Shown here: in pieces, positions 44,598 through 52,196 of the stretch
How positions within the stretch are numbered: the first letter of the stretch is position 1
How the letters are laid out: each line of letters begins with the position of its first letter
Source: Palleronia pontilimi
GTDB lineage: Bacteria; Pseudomonadota; Alphaproteobacteria; Rhodobacterales; Rhodobacteraceae
Reading direction: 5' to 3'
Assembly (NCBI RefSeq): GCF_016412875.1
Contig: NZ_JAEKPD010000007.1
Location: forward strand, 1-64,000
DNA length: 64,000 nt
Made by a program: the position numbers and the translations under genes
The notes under the pieces: generated by a model
What the model was told of the DNA's origin: nothing
The model's input: only the letters and a program-made list of their open reading frames with translations
The model's database searches: none

Positions 44598-45062
44598 TCA
44601 TATGGTCAGGTCCAGTCGCGGCTTCCAGAACGGGCGGAACAGCTCGATCTTGGGGCAGCGGTTCATCACCACCTTCAATCCCGCATCCTCGGCCAGCTTC
44701 GCGGCCCGGTCGTCATAGACCCCGATCTGCGCCCACAGCACCTTCGCCCCGATGGCGATCGCCTTCTCGGCGATGCCGTAAAGCTCTTCCTTGGGGCGGA
44801 ACACTTCCACCATGTCCACGGGGCGGTCGATCGATTCCAGCGACGGATAGACGGGGATGCCGCGGATTTCGGTGACCGCCGGGTTCGGGTTCACCGGGAT
44901 CATGTCGTAGCCCGTCTCGTGCAGCACCCGCAGCACGCCGTAGCTGAACTTCGTCTTGTCGGCGCTGGCCCCCACCATGGCGATGGTCTTCACCGATTTC
45001 AGGATCTCGGCCAGGTATTTTTGGTCGTAGTCGTACAGGTCGTCGATGGCGACAGCGGGCAT
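44598..45062 (-). CDS. CoA-binding Rossmann protein
   Basis: Protein of 154 residues. The ATG at 45062 follows GGGAGGTGTGACC; a GTG six bases upstream is also open. The fold is CoA_binding_2 (YccU-like): SVKTIAMVGASADKTKFSYGVLRVLHETGYDMIPVNPN and VDMVEVFRPKEELYGIAEKAI, then LWAQIGVYDDRAAKLAEDAGLKVVMNRCPKIE. These proteins bind CoA; their physiological role is unclear. It begins two bases after the ferredoxin stop region, so the genes are tightly coupled. Confidence 0.87.
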   Translation of the reverse strand: MPAVAIDDLYDYDQKYLAEILKSVKTIAMVGASADKTKFSYGVLRVLHETGYDMIPVNPNPAVTEIRGIPVYPSLESIDRPVDMVEVFRPKEELYGIAEKAIAIGAKVLWAQIGVYDDRAAKLAEDAGLKVVMNRCPKIELFRPFWKPRLDLTI

Positions 45063-45064
45063 GG

Positions 45065-45433
45065 TCACACCTCCCTGGGGGTAGCGATATCCGCCTTCAG
45101 CTCGTGCGGCTCAAGCGGATTGAGAAACGGATTGCGGTAGAGCTTGTCGTGGCTTTCGACGCCGATCTCCAGCGTGCAGTCGGTCACGGCGCGCGCCACG
45201 CAAAGCAGCACGTAGCCGTTGTTGATCTGCCGGTTGTTCAGCGCCGTCTGGCGGCGTTGATCGACCTCGCCATCGACCAGCTTGGCCGCGCAGGTGATGC
45301 AGCCGCCGTATTTGCAGCCATAGGGCAGATCGACACCCTGTTCGCGCAGCGTGTCCAGCAGCGGGCGGCGCGCTTCGACGCGGTAGGTCGCGCCGTCGCG
45401 ATTGGCGAGCGTTATGGTCCGCGTCCCGGTCAC
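45065..45433 (-). CDS. 2Fe-2S plant-type ferredoxin
   Basis: Protein of 122 residues starting with GTG at 45433, which overlaps the SBP56 stop by four bases (GTGA). Cluster ligands are C40, C45, C48 and C78 in LPYGCKYGGCITC...YVLLC. It should carry electrons to or from the SBP56-like enzyme or the crotonase/CoA partners. A dedicated ferredoxin fused into an SBP56 operon is unusual to my knowledge. Confidence 0.87.
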   Translation of the reverse strand: MTGTRTITLANRDGATYRVEARRPLLDTLREQGVDLPYGCKYGGCITCAAKLVDGEVDQRRQTALNNRQINNGYVLLCVARAVTDCTLEIGVESHDKLYRNPFLNPLEPHELKADIATPREV

Positions 45434-46785
45434 AGCCAGATGTCGCTGGTGCAATCGCCGCCCGGATAACGCGATTCGTGGCAGCGCGAGGGGCCGTTCG
45501 GTTCCTGCCCGAAATCGACGATGAAGTCCGGGTTGATCGTCATGCCGCCGTTTTCCACGTCGCAGTCGATCATCACCATGACCCCGCCCTGGGTCCGGAT
45601 CTCGGGGTAGAACTGGTTGTCCCAGGTGGAAAACAGCGATGTGGTGACGTAAAGCCGCTTGCCGTCGAGGCTCAGCTGGTACATCTGCGGCCCGCCCGCG
45701 ACCTTGACGCCGTTGATCTCGGGCGCGCGGCCCAGCAGCCCGCCCATCCAGACCTGCCCCGTCAGCTTGGGGTTGTGCGGATCGGTGATGTCGTACTGGC
45801 GCATGTCGCCGTGCAGCCAGTTGTTGAGGTACAGGTACTTGTCGTCCATCGACACCAGCACCGCCGACATCACGCCCGGCACCGGGATCGGCCATTCGGG
45901 ATGCGGCTCGTTCTCGACGTCGATGACCTTCTCCCATTCCCATTTGCCGGCCTCGGACTTCCAGAAATGGATGACGTTGGCGCTGAGCGCCGCGCCGCAG
46001 AAGCCGTGGCTGCTGTCGGGATCGTGCAGGAATTTCACCTCGAGCGGGATCAATCCGTCCTCGCCCAGATACATGGTCTCGACCGGCTTCTTGGCCTCGA
46101 AATCCCAGATATGCAGACGGCGGCCGTATTTCAGGTGGCCCACCTCTTCCAGGTCGAAGCCAGGCATGAAGGTGTTGGGCGCGGCCCATTCCGAGCTCAC
46201 CATCACGTTGTGGCGCGGCTGGTACCAGAAATCGTAGCTGAACGGGATGTCGCCCATGGACGCTTCCCAGCGGCCCATGATCTCGAAGTCCTTGTTCAGG
46301 TGCAGATAGCCGCCCGGGGCTTCGCCCTTGGCGTCACCCAGGAACGAGATGATGATCTCGGAGCCCAGGCAATGCACCGTGTGCGGGCCGCTCAGATCCG
46401 CCTTCGACTTGATCTCGGCGCCCTCGATCACCTTGTGCAGACGCGGTGCGCGCGGGTCGGTGGCGGTGTCCACGATATGGATGTTGTTGGATCGCACGCC
46501 GGGCACCAGCAGGTATTTCCGGCTCATCCCCGCGTCGTCGTGACAGGACGAGCAGGCGTTCCAGCCCATGTGGTGCAGCTCGTCGCCGATGCCGGGCATT
46601 TCCAGCCGGTGGATGACCTGGCTGTAGGTCGGGCTGTCGGGATCCACGTCGATCGTCGCCAGGTAGTCGGGCTTCTGGATGCCCGTCCCGGTATAGATCG
46701 CGATGGTGTAAAGCAGCTTCTCGCGCGGGGCCTTGATGGCCGCTGCGGGACTTGCGTAGCCCGGTCCGCAACAGGTCTTGTCCAT
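45430..46785 (-). CDS. SBP56/methanethiol oxidase-like protein (MtoX family)
   Basis: Protein of 451 residues, the full length of selenium-binding protein 56. Conserved blocks are HHMGWNACSSCHDDAGMSRKYLLVPG (Cys78, Cys81), YDFWYQPRHNVMVSSEWAAPN, DGLIPLEVKFLHDPD, LYLNNWLHGDMRQYDI, VAGGPQMYQLSLDGKRLYVTTSLFS and the C-terminal RYPGGDCTSDIWL. Bacterial MtoX oxidises methanethiol to formaldehyde, sulfide and peroxide. It has no signal peptide, unlike periplasmic MtoX, so it is probably cytosolic. First gene of the seven-gene operon. Confidence 0.88.
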   Translation of the reverse strand: MDKTCCGPGYASPAAAIKAPREKLLYTIAIYTGTGIQKPDYLATIDVDPDSPTYSQVIHRLEMPGIGDELHHMGWNACSSCHDDAGMSRKYLLVPGVRSNNIHIVDTATDPRAPRLHKVIEGAEIKSKADLSGPHTVHCLGSEIIISFLGDAKGEAPGGYLHLNKDFEIMGRWEASMGDIPFSYDFWYQPRHNVMVSSEWAAPNTFMPGFDLEEVGHLKYGRRLHIWDFEAKKPVETMYLGEDGLIPLEVKFLHDPDSSHGFCGAALSANVIHFWKSEAGKWEWEKVIDVENEPHPEWPIPVPGVMSAVLVSMDDKYLYLNNWLHGDMRQYDITDPHNPKLTGQVWMGGLLGRAPEINGVKVAGGPQMYQLSLDGKRLYVTTSLFSTWDNQFYPEIRTQGGVMVMIDCDVENGGMTINPDFIVDFGQEPNGPSRCHESRYPGGDCTSDIWL

Positions 46786-46857
46786 CGTCGCACTCCTCCC
46801 TTGCGAGTCAGTCCTTATTCTCGTAATCCGATATTGAAGTTCTCACAAGGTGAAATC
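46786..46857. promoter_or_regulatory. Divergent promoter region, SBP56 operon and IclR gene
   Basis: Seventy-two bases separate the divergent starts. The centre is A+T-rich for this genome (TTATTCTCGTAATCCGATATTG) and TTCTC recurs twenty bases apart. I cannot define an IclR palindrome with confidence, but so short a divergent region must hold both promoters and the likely operator. Confidence 0.45.
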
Positions 46858-47619
46858 ATGCATCTGGAACGTCTGATCCGCATTCTCGAGGTCGTCGGCG
46901 ATGCGGACGACTCGACCGTGGCGGAGATCTGCGACCGCGCCGGTCTGCCGAAGCCGACCGCGTATCGGCTGGTGCAGGACCTGGCGGGTGCGGGCCTCTT
47001 GGAGCCGGTGTCGCGCGGCCGCTTCGCCATCGGCGCGCGGCTGAAGCGGATCGTGCACGGCGCGCAGTCCGACCGGGCGCTTCTGGCGGTGGTGGGGCCG
47101 GTCCTGAAGGCCGCCGCGACCGAGCATGGCGCGGCCTTCTTCCTGTCGCGCCTGCGCGGCAAGGCGGTCGAGATCATCCGGGTCGAGACCCCCGACACCG
47201 GCGTGTCCTACCTGCATCCGGGCCTTGGCAAGCGGCCCATGCATGCCTGTTCCTGCGCCAAGGCCATCGCCGCGCATTCGCCGGGGCTGTTCGCCACGGA
47301 CGACATGGCGGGCCGCCTGCGCGCCTATACCGAGTTCACGGTGACCGATGCCGATGACCTGCAGGCCGAGTTCGCGGCGATCCGCCAACGGGGCTACGCC
47401 GAATGCGTGGAGGAAATCGAGCGCGGCCTGTGTTCCGTCGCGGCGCCCCTCGCGCCGGGCGGTCCGGGGGCCACCATGTCCATCGGCGCGACCGGGTCGA
47501 CGCGGGTCTTCACCCCCGAATTCCGGGCCGAGCTCGGGCTTCGCATCACCGCGATCGCGCAGGACCTGGCGACCCGGATGGGCTGGGATACCGCTTCGGA
47601 TGCGAAGGCCGCGGGCTGA
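46858..47619 (+). CDS. IclR-family transcriptional regulator
   Basis: Protein of 253 residues; AAGGTGAAATC precedes the ATG. The N-terminal winged helix reads ERLIRILEVVGDADDSTVAEICDRAGLPKPTAYRLVQDLAGAGLL; the C-terminal effector domain contains YLHPGLGKRPMHACSCAKAIAAHSPGLF and RGYAECVEEIERGLCSVAAPLAPGG. IclR proteins sense small organic acids. It lies back to back with the SBP56 operon and ahead of the PhnD-type importer, so it may govern both. The 227 bases after it hold no gene. Confidence 0.9.
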   Translation: MHLERLIRILEVVGDADDSTVAEICDRAGLPKPTAYRLVQDLAGAGLLEPVSRGRFAIGARLKRIVHGAQSDRALLAVVGPVLKAAATEHGAAFFLSRLRGKAVEIIRVETPDTGVSYLHPGLGKRPMHACSCAKAIAAHSPGLFATDDMAGRLRAYTEFTVTDADDLQAEFAAIRQRGYAECVEEIERGLCSVAAPLAPGGPGATMSIGATGSTRVFTPEFRAELGLRITAIAQDLATRMGWDTASDAKAAG

Positions 47620-47846
47620 CGACGCGCCGCCCGCTTGACGCCTGACCCTTCGGTCCGCCATGGCGGCTTTCCGGAAGCCGGACTTTCACCGCCTTGCTAT
47701 CCCCCCTTCGGGCCAGGCCTGCCGGAGCGCATGTCGCCCGTTCTCCGGCGCTTGTTGCAAATCCCGCCGTTCGGTGTTGTCATCCCGCCGACTGCGGCGC
47801 CATGGTGGCCGCGGACAAGTTTGATCCACTGGGAGGAGGACATTCG

Positions 47847-48824
47847 ATGCCAGGACTTTCAACATACGGAACGGCGCTGCTTGCGGCGATCACCCTGACC
47901 GCGGGCGCGGCTTTCGCGCAAGACGCCGAGACCGCCGCTCTGGACAGCCAGTACACGGACGCCGATGGTGACCTGGTCGCCGACGCGCCCGAGGACGAAA
48001 GCCAGCTGCGCGATCCCGACACGCTCGTCTTCGCCTATACCCCGGTCGAGGATCCGGCGATCTACGAAGACATCTGGACCCCGTTCATCGAGCACCTGGA
48101 AGAGGTCACCGGCAAGGACGTGCAGTTCTTCGCCGTGCAGTCGAACTCGGCCGAGGTCGAGGCCATGCGCTCGGGCCGCCTGCACATCGCGGGCTTCTCC
48201 ACCGGGCCCACGCCCTTCGCGGTGAACCTTGCCGGTGCCGTGCCCTTCGCGATCATGGGATCCGAAGACGGGCAGTTCGGCTACAAGCTGCAGGTCTATA
48301 CCCAGGCCGACAGCGACATCCAGGAAGTGGCCGACATGGCGGGCAAGCGCATCGCGCACACCTCGCCCACGTCGAATTCGGGCAACCAGGCGCCGCGCGC
48401 GCTGTTCCCGGATCTGGGCGTCGTCCCGGACGAGGATTACGAGGTGACGTATTCCGGCAGCCACGACCAGTCGATGCTGGGCGTCGTCGCGGGCGATTAC
48501 GACGCGGCGCCGGTGGCGTCCGAAGTGGTCGACCGGATGGCGGAACGCGGCCTGTTCGATCCGGCGGAAGTGCGCATCGTCTGGGAAAGCGACCCGTTCC
48601 CGACCACGTCCTACACCTATGCCCACGACCTGACGCCCGAGCTGAAAGACGCCATCGAAGAAGCCTTCTTCAGCTTCGATTTCGCGGGCACCGAGCTGGG
48701 CGAGGAATTCACCGGTGTCAGCAAGTTCATCCCCATCACCTACAAGGATCAGTGGAAGGTCATCCGCCAGATCCAGCGCGCCAACGGGGTCGAATACACG
48801 CCGCAGGGACTCGCGGCGGAATAA
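47847..48824 (+). CDS. phnD: PhnD-family phosphonate-type periplasmic binding protein
   Basis: Protein of 325 residues; the ATG at 47847 follows gggaggagga. Signal peptide (TALLAAITLTAGAAFAQ), then an acidic Asp/Glu-rich linker, and the PhnD fold: LVFAYTPVEDPAIYEDIWTPFIEHLEEVTGKDVQFFAVQSNSAEVEAMRSGRLHIAGFSTGPTPFAVN, HTSPTSNSGNQAPRALF and YSGSHDQSMLGVVAGDYDAAPVASEV. The family binds phosphonates, phosphite or phosphate esters. The ligand here is not certain; the acidic N-terminal linker is somewhat unusual. Confidence 0.87.
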   Translation: MPGLSTYGTALLAAITLTAGAAFAQDAETAALDSQYTDADGDLVADAPEDESQLRDPDTLVFAYTPVEDPAIYEDIWTPFIEHLEEVTGKDVQFFAVQSNSAEVEAMRSGRLHIAGFSTGPTPFAVNLAGAVPFAIMGSEDGQFGYKLQVYTQADSDIQEVADMAGKRIAHTSPTSNSGNQAPRALFPDLGVVPDEDYEVTYSGSHDQSMLGVVAGDYDAAPVASEVVDRMAERGLFDPAEVRIVWESDPFPTTSYTYAHDLTPELKDAIEEAFFSFDFAGTELGEEFTGVSKFIPITYKDQWKVIRQIQRANGVEYTPQGLAAE

Positions 48825-48883
48825 TCCGCAACGGATCGGGGATCGGCGCCCGCGCGCCGGTCCCTCGTCGGGGGAGCACGCGG

Positions 48884-49663
48884 ATGTTGAAGATAACCGA
48901 CCTGGTCAAACGCTACGGCAGCGGCGGTGACCCGGTTCTGAAGAACCTGGACCTGACCATCGAAGGCGAAAGCGTCGTGTCGATCATCGGATCGTCCGGC
49001 GCGGGCAAGTCCACCCTGCTGCGCTGCATCAACCGGCTGGTCGAGCCGACTTCCGGCAGCATCGTGCTGAACGGGACCGAGCTGACGAAGCTCAGCGGCA
49101 GCAATCTGCGCGCGGCGCGCCGCAAGATCGGCATGGTGTTCCAGGGCTTCAACCTGGTCGAGCGGCTGACGGTGATGGAAAACGTGCAATCCGGGCGGCT
49201 TGGCTACATCTCGACCTGGGCCGCGATCACGCGCCGCTATCCCAAGCAGGACATCCGCCGCGCCTACGAGCTGATGGAGCGCGTGGGCATCGCCCATTAC
49301 GCCAACACCCGCGCCGACCAGCTGTCGGGCGGCGAGCGGCAGCGCGTGGGCGTCGTGCGCGCGCTGATGCAGGATCCCGACATCCTTCTGGCCGACGAGC
49401 CGACCGCATCGCTGGACCCCAAGACGTCCGAGCAGATCATGGGCCTGCTGCGCGATCTTGCGGGCGAGCTGAAGCTGCCGGTGCTGATCAACATCCACAA
49501 CGTGACCGAGGCCAAGGAATACACCGACCGGATCGTGGGGATGCGCTACGGGCGGATCATCTTCGACGACCTGCCCGAAAAGCTGGACCAGGACGCCATG
49601 GACCGGATCTATTCCGGCAGTCCGCACGCCGATCGCGGCGAAGATCCGGTGGCCGCCCAATGA
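48884..49663 (+). CDS. phnC: PhnC-type ABC transporter ATP-binding protein
   Basis: Protein of 259 residues from the ATG at 48884. Walker A GSSGAGKST (residues 36-44), LSGGERQRVG signature and Walker B ILLADEPTASLD are complete, with NIHNVTEAKEYTDRIVGMRYGRIIFDDLPE typical of PhnC. It powers the import complex with the binding protein and two permeases. Its stop overlaps the first permease ATG by four bases. Confidence 0.92.
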   Translation: MLKITDLVKRYGSGGDPVLKNLDLTIEGESVVSIIGSSGAGKSTLLRCINRLVEPTSGSIVLNGTELTKLSGSNLRAARRKIGMVFQGFNLVERLTVMENVQSGRLGYISTWAAITRRYPKQDIRRAYELMERVGIAHYANTRADQLSGGERQRVGVVRALMQDPDILLADEPTASLDPKTSEQIMGLLRDLAGELKLPVLINIHNVTEAKEYTDRIVGMRYGRIIFDDLPEKLDQDAMDRIYSGSPHADRGEDPVAAQ

Positions 49664-50454
49664 GCGATCATCCCGACACCTGGAGCCGCCCGCCCTTCAT
49701 CGCCAACCCGTGGCTGCGCTGGGCCGTCTATATCGGCACCACCGCCTACGTGATCTGGGTCGTCGCGACGATCCCCATCGACTGGGTGCGCGTGTCCGAC
49801 GGCATCGGGCGCGCGGGGCGCATCTTCGGCGGCGCCTTCCCGCCCAGCTTCGAGCGCAGCAGCCTGCTGATCGACGGCTTCCTGGAAAGCATCAAGATCG
49901 CCGTGCTGGCGACCGCGGGCGGCGTGGCGCTGTCCATTCCCATCGCCTTCATGGCCGCAAGGAACGTCGCCCCGCGACCGATCTTCTACCTGGGCCGCGC
50001 CATCATCATCGTCGCGCGCAGCTTCCACCCGGTGATCGTGGCGATCATCTTCGTCAAGGCCGTGGGTTTCGGCCCCTTCGCGGGTGTCCTGACGCTGATC
50101 GTCTATTCCGTGGGCTTCGTCGCCAAGATGCTGGCCGAACGCATCGAGGAAATCGACTTCGGCCAGGTCGAGGCCCTGCGCGCCGCCGGAGCGCCCTATT
50201 TCTCGACGCTGTTCTACGCGATCTTCCCGCAGATCATGCCGCGCCAGATCGGTCTGACGATCTACCAGCTCGATTCGAACCTGCGGGCCTCGGCCGTGGT
50301 CGGGATCGTCGGGGCAGGGGGCATCGGCGCGACGCTGGCCAACGCCTTCGGGCGCTACGATTACGACTTCGCGCTGGCGATCACGATCGTCATCGTGGCC
50401 GTGATCCTCGTCTCCGAAGGGGTCAGCGGCTACATCAGGAAGCGGGTGGCATGA
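49660..50454 (+). CDS. phnE: PhnE-type ABC transporter permease 1
   Basis: Protein of 264 residues with about six transmembrane helices and the PhnE motif AERIEEIDFGQVEALRAAGAPYFSTLFYAIFPQIMPR, which contacts the ATPase, followed by LDSNLRASAVVGIVGAGGIG. It overlaps the genes on both sides by four bases. With the second permease it should form a heterodimer. Confidence 0.9.
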   Translation: MSDHPDTWSRPPFIANPWLRWAVYIGTTAYVIWVVATIPIDWVRVSDGIGRAGRIFGGAFPPSFERSSLLIDGFLESIKIAVLATAGGVALSIPIAFMAARNVAPRPIFYLGRAIIIVARSFHPVIVAIIFVKAVGFGPFAGVLTLIVYSVGFVAKMLAERIEEIDFGQVEALRAAGAPYFSTLFYAIFPQIMPRQIGLTIYQLDSNLRASAVVGIVGAGGIGATLANAFGRYDYDFALAITIVIVAVILVSEGVSGYIRKRVA

Positions 50455-51260
50455 CCAGCATTTCCGAACAATTCGGGCGCGAGGACTGGTCGCGCCACAC
50501 GCCGAAGCAAAAGGCCCGCCGCTTCCTGATCTTCGCCGTCTGCGCGGCCCTTATCGCCTGGGCGTTGGGCTCGATCGAAGTGGTCTGGGCCTGGGTCTGG
50601 GATTCGCCCGCCCAGATGGGCGACCTCTTCGCGCGCATGTACCCGCCGGACGTGACCAACCTGGGCGCGATTCTGCGGATCCTTCTGGAAACCGTGAACA
50701 TCGCCACCATCGCCACCGCCATCGCGGTCATCCTGTCGCTGCCGGTGGCCTATATCGCCGCGCAGAACACCACGCCGAACCGCGCGACCCTGTGGCTGGG
50801 GCGGCTGATCCTGGTCACGTCGCGGTCGGTCAACACGATCATCTGGGCGCTGCTCTTCGTGGCGATCTTCGGCCCCGGCGTGCTGGCCGGCATCGTGGCG
50901 ATCATGTTCCGCTCCATCGGCTTCATCGGCAAACTGCTGGGCGAGGCGATCGAGGAAATCGACAAGCGCCCGGTCGAGGCGCTCGAGGCGACGGGCGCGT
51001 CCCGCTTCCAGGTCATCGCCTATGCCATCGTCCCCCAGGTGATGCCCACCTTCTGGGCGGTGTCGATCCTGCGCTGGGACATCAACCTGCGCGAGTCCAC
51101 TGTGTTGGGGCTGGTGGGCGCGGGGGGCATCGGCATCATCCTGCAAGGCGCCATCGACACGTTCAACTGGCCCGAAGCCGCGACCGTGCTGATCGCGATC
51201 CTGGCGCTGGTGATCCTGGGCGAGATCGTGTCGGCCTTCCTGCGCCGCCGCATCCTGTGA
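50451..51260 (+). CDS. phnE: PhnE-type ABC transporter permease 2
   Basis: Protein of 269 residues starting at ATG 50451. Six or so transmembrane helices and the ATPase-contact loop GEAIEEIDKRPVEALEATGASRFQVIAYAIVPQVMP, then WDINLRESTVLGLVGAGGIGIIL. It pairs with the preceding permease. Its stop overlaps the GTG start of the HAD hydrolase. Confidence 0.9.
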   Translation: MTSISEQFGREDWSRHTPKQKARRFLIFAVCAALIAWALGSIEVVWAWVWDSPAQMGDLFARMYPPDVTNLGAILRILLETVNIATIATAIAVILSLPVAYIAAQNTTPNRATLWLGRLILVTSRSVNTIIWALLFVAIFGPGVLAGIVAIMFRSIGFIGKLLGEAIEEIDKRPVEALEATGASRFQVIAYAIVPQVMPTFWAVSILRWDINLRESTVLGLVGAGGIGIILQGAIDTFNWPEAATVLIAILALVILGEIVSAFLRRRIL

Positions 51261-52159
51261 GCGGCGACGCCGCGGCGGCGTTCGAAGCCTATCTTGCCAT
51301 CCGCCATCGCCTGCCGCCCGCCGAGTTCACCGCCGACCCCGCACGCGCCGACACCCTGGCCGATGTCGCGGATCCCTACGACCTGATCCTGCTGGATGCC
51401 TATGGCGTTCTGAACGTGGGCGAGACGGCCATTCCCGGCGCGGCCGCCCGCATCGCGGCGCTCCGGGCGGCGGGCAAACGGGTGGCGGTCGTGTCGAACT
51501 CGGCGGGCTATCCGAAGCGCATGATGATGGACCGCTACGCGCGGCTGGGCTTCGATTTCGCGCCCGCCGAGGTGGTCACCAGCCGCGAGGCGCTGTTGGC
51601 CTGCCTTGCCGGGCAGCCGCCGCGCCACTGGGGCCTGATGCTGACCGACGCCCATGACATGGACGAATTCGCGGGGCTGCGCACGACCTTCCTGGGCGAC
51701 GATCCCGCCGATTACGACGCGGTCGACGGTGTGCTGATGGTCGGATCGGACGGCTGGACCGAGCACCGCCAAGCCCTGCTGGAAGACGCCATGCGGGCGC
51801 GGCCGCGCCCCGTGATCGTCGGCAATCCCGACATCGTCGCCCCGCGCGAGGACGGCCTGTCGCGCGAGCCCGGCCATTTCGCCCACGGGCTCGCCGACCG
51901 GACCGGGATCGCGCCCGTCTTCCTGGGCAAGCCGTTTCCGCAGATCTTCGAGCTGGCGCTGGCACGGCTGGATGCCCCGCCGCCGCCCGCGCGCGTGCTG
52001 ATGGTGGGCGATACGCTGCACACCGATATCCTGGGCGGGCGCCACATGGGCGTCGCCACCGCGCTGGTCACGGGGTTCGGGTCGCTGAAGGGGCTGGACG
52101 TGGACGACGCCATCGCGCGGTCCGGGATCGTGCCCGACCTGATCGTCGGACGGATCTGA
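51257..52159 (+). CDS. HAD-IIA family phosphatase
   Basis: Protein of 300 residues with a GTG start at 51257 that overlaps the permease stop (GTGA). HAD motifs: LILLDAYGVLNVGETAIPGA (DxDGV-like, here Asp-Ala-Tyr-Gly), VAVVSNSAGYPKR and RVLMVGDTLHTDILGGRHMG. HAD-IIA includes NagD and 4-nitrophenylphosphatase-like enzymes that hydrolyse small phosphate esters, such as glycerol-phosphate. Its nucleophile-plus-two position is Tyr rather than the usual Asp, which would lower phosphatase activity. Coupled translation with the importer suggests it processes the imported ester. Confidence 0.85.
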   Translation: MSGDAAAAFEAYLAIRHRLPPAEFTADPARADTLADVADPYDLILLDAYGVLNVGETAIPGAAARIAALRAAGKRVAVVSNSAGYPKRMMMDRYARLGFDFAPAEVVTSREALLACLAGQPPRHWGLMLTDAHDMDEFAGLRTTFLGDDPADYDAVDGVLMVGSDGWTEHRQALLEDAMRARPRPVIVGNPDIVAPREDGLSREPGHFAHGLADRTGIAPVFLGKPFPQIFELALARLDAPPPPARVLMVGDTLHTDILGGRHMGVATALVTGFGSLKGLDVDDAIARSGIVPDLIVGRI

Positions 52160-52160
52160 T

Positions 52161-52188
52161 CCCCGCGGCGGGCAAATCCGCCGCGGGG
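52161..52188. terminator. Perfect 11-bp hairpin between convergent genes
   Basis: CCCCGCGGCGG and CCGCCGCGGGG form a perfect stem with a six-base loop GCAAAT, between the HAD and glycerophosphodiesterase stops. It can fold on both strands and is the likely bidirectional terminator; a U-run is missing. Confidence 0.6.
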
Positions 52189-52196
52189 ACGCAGGG

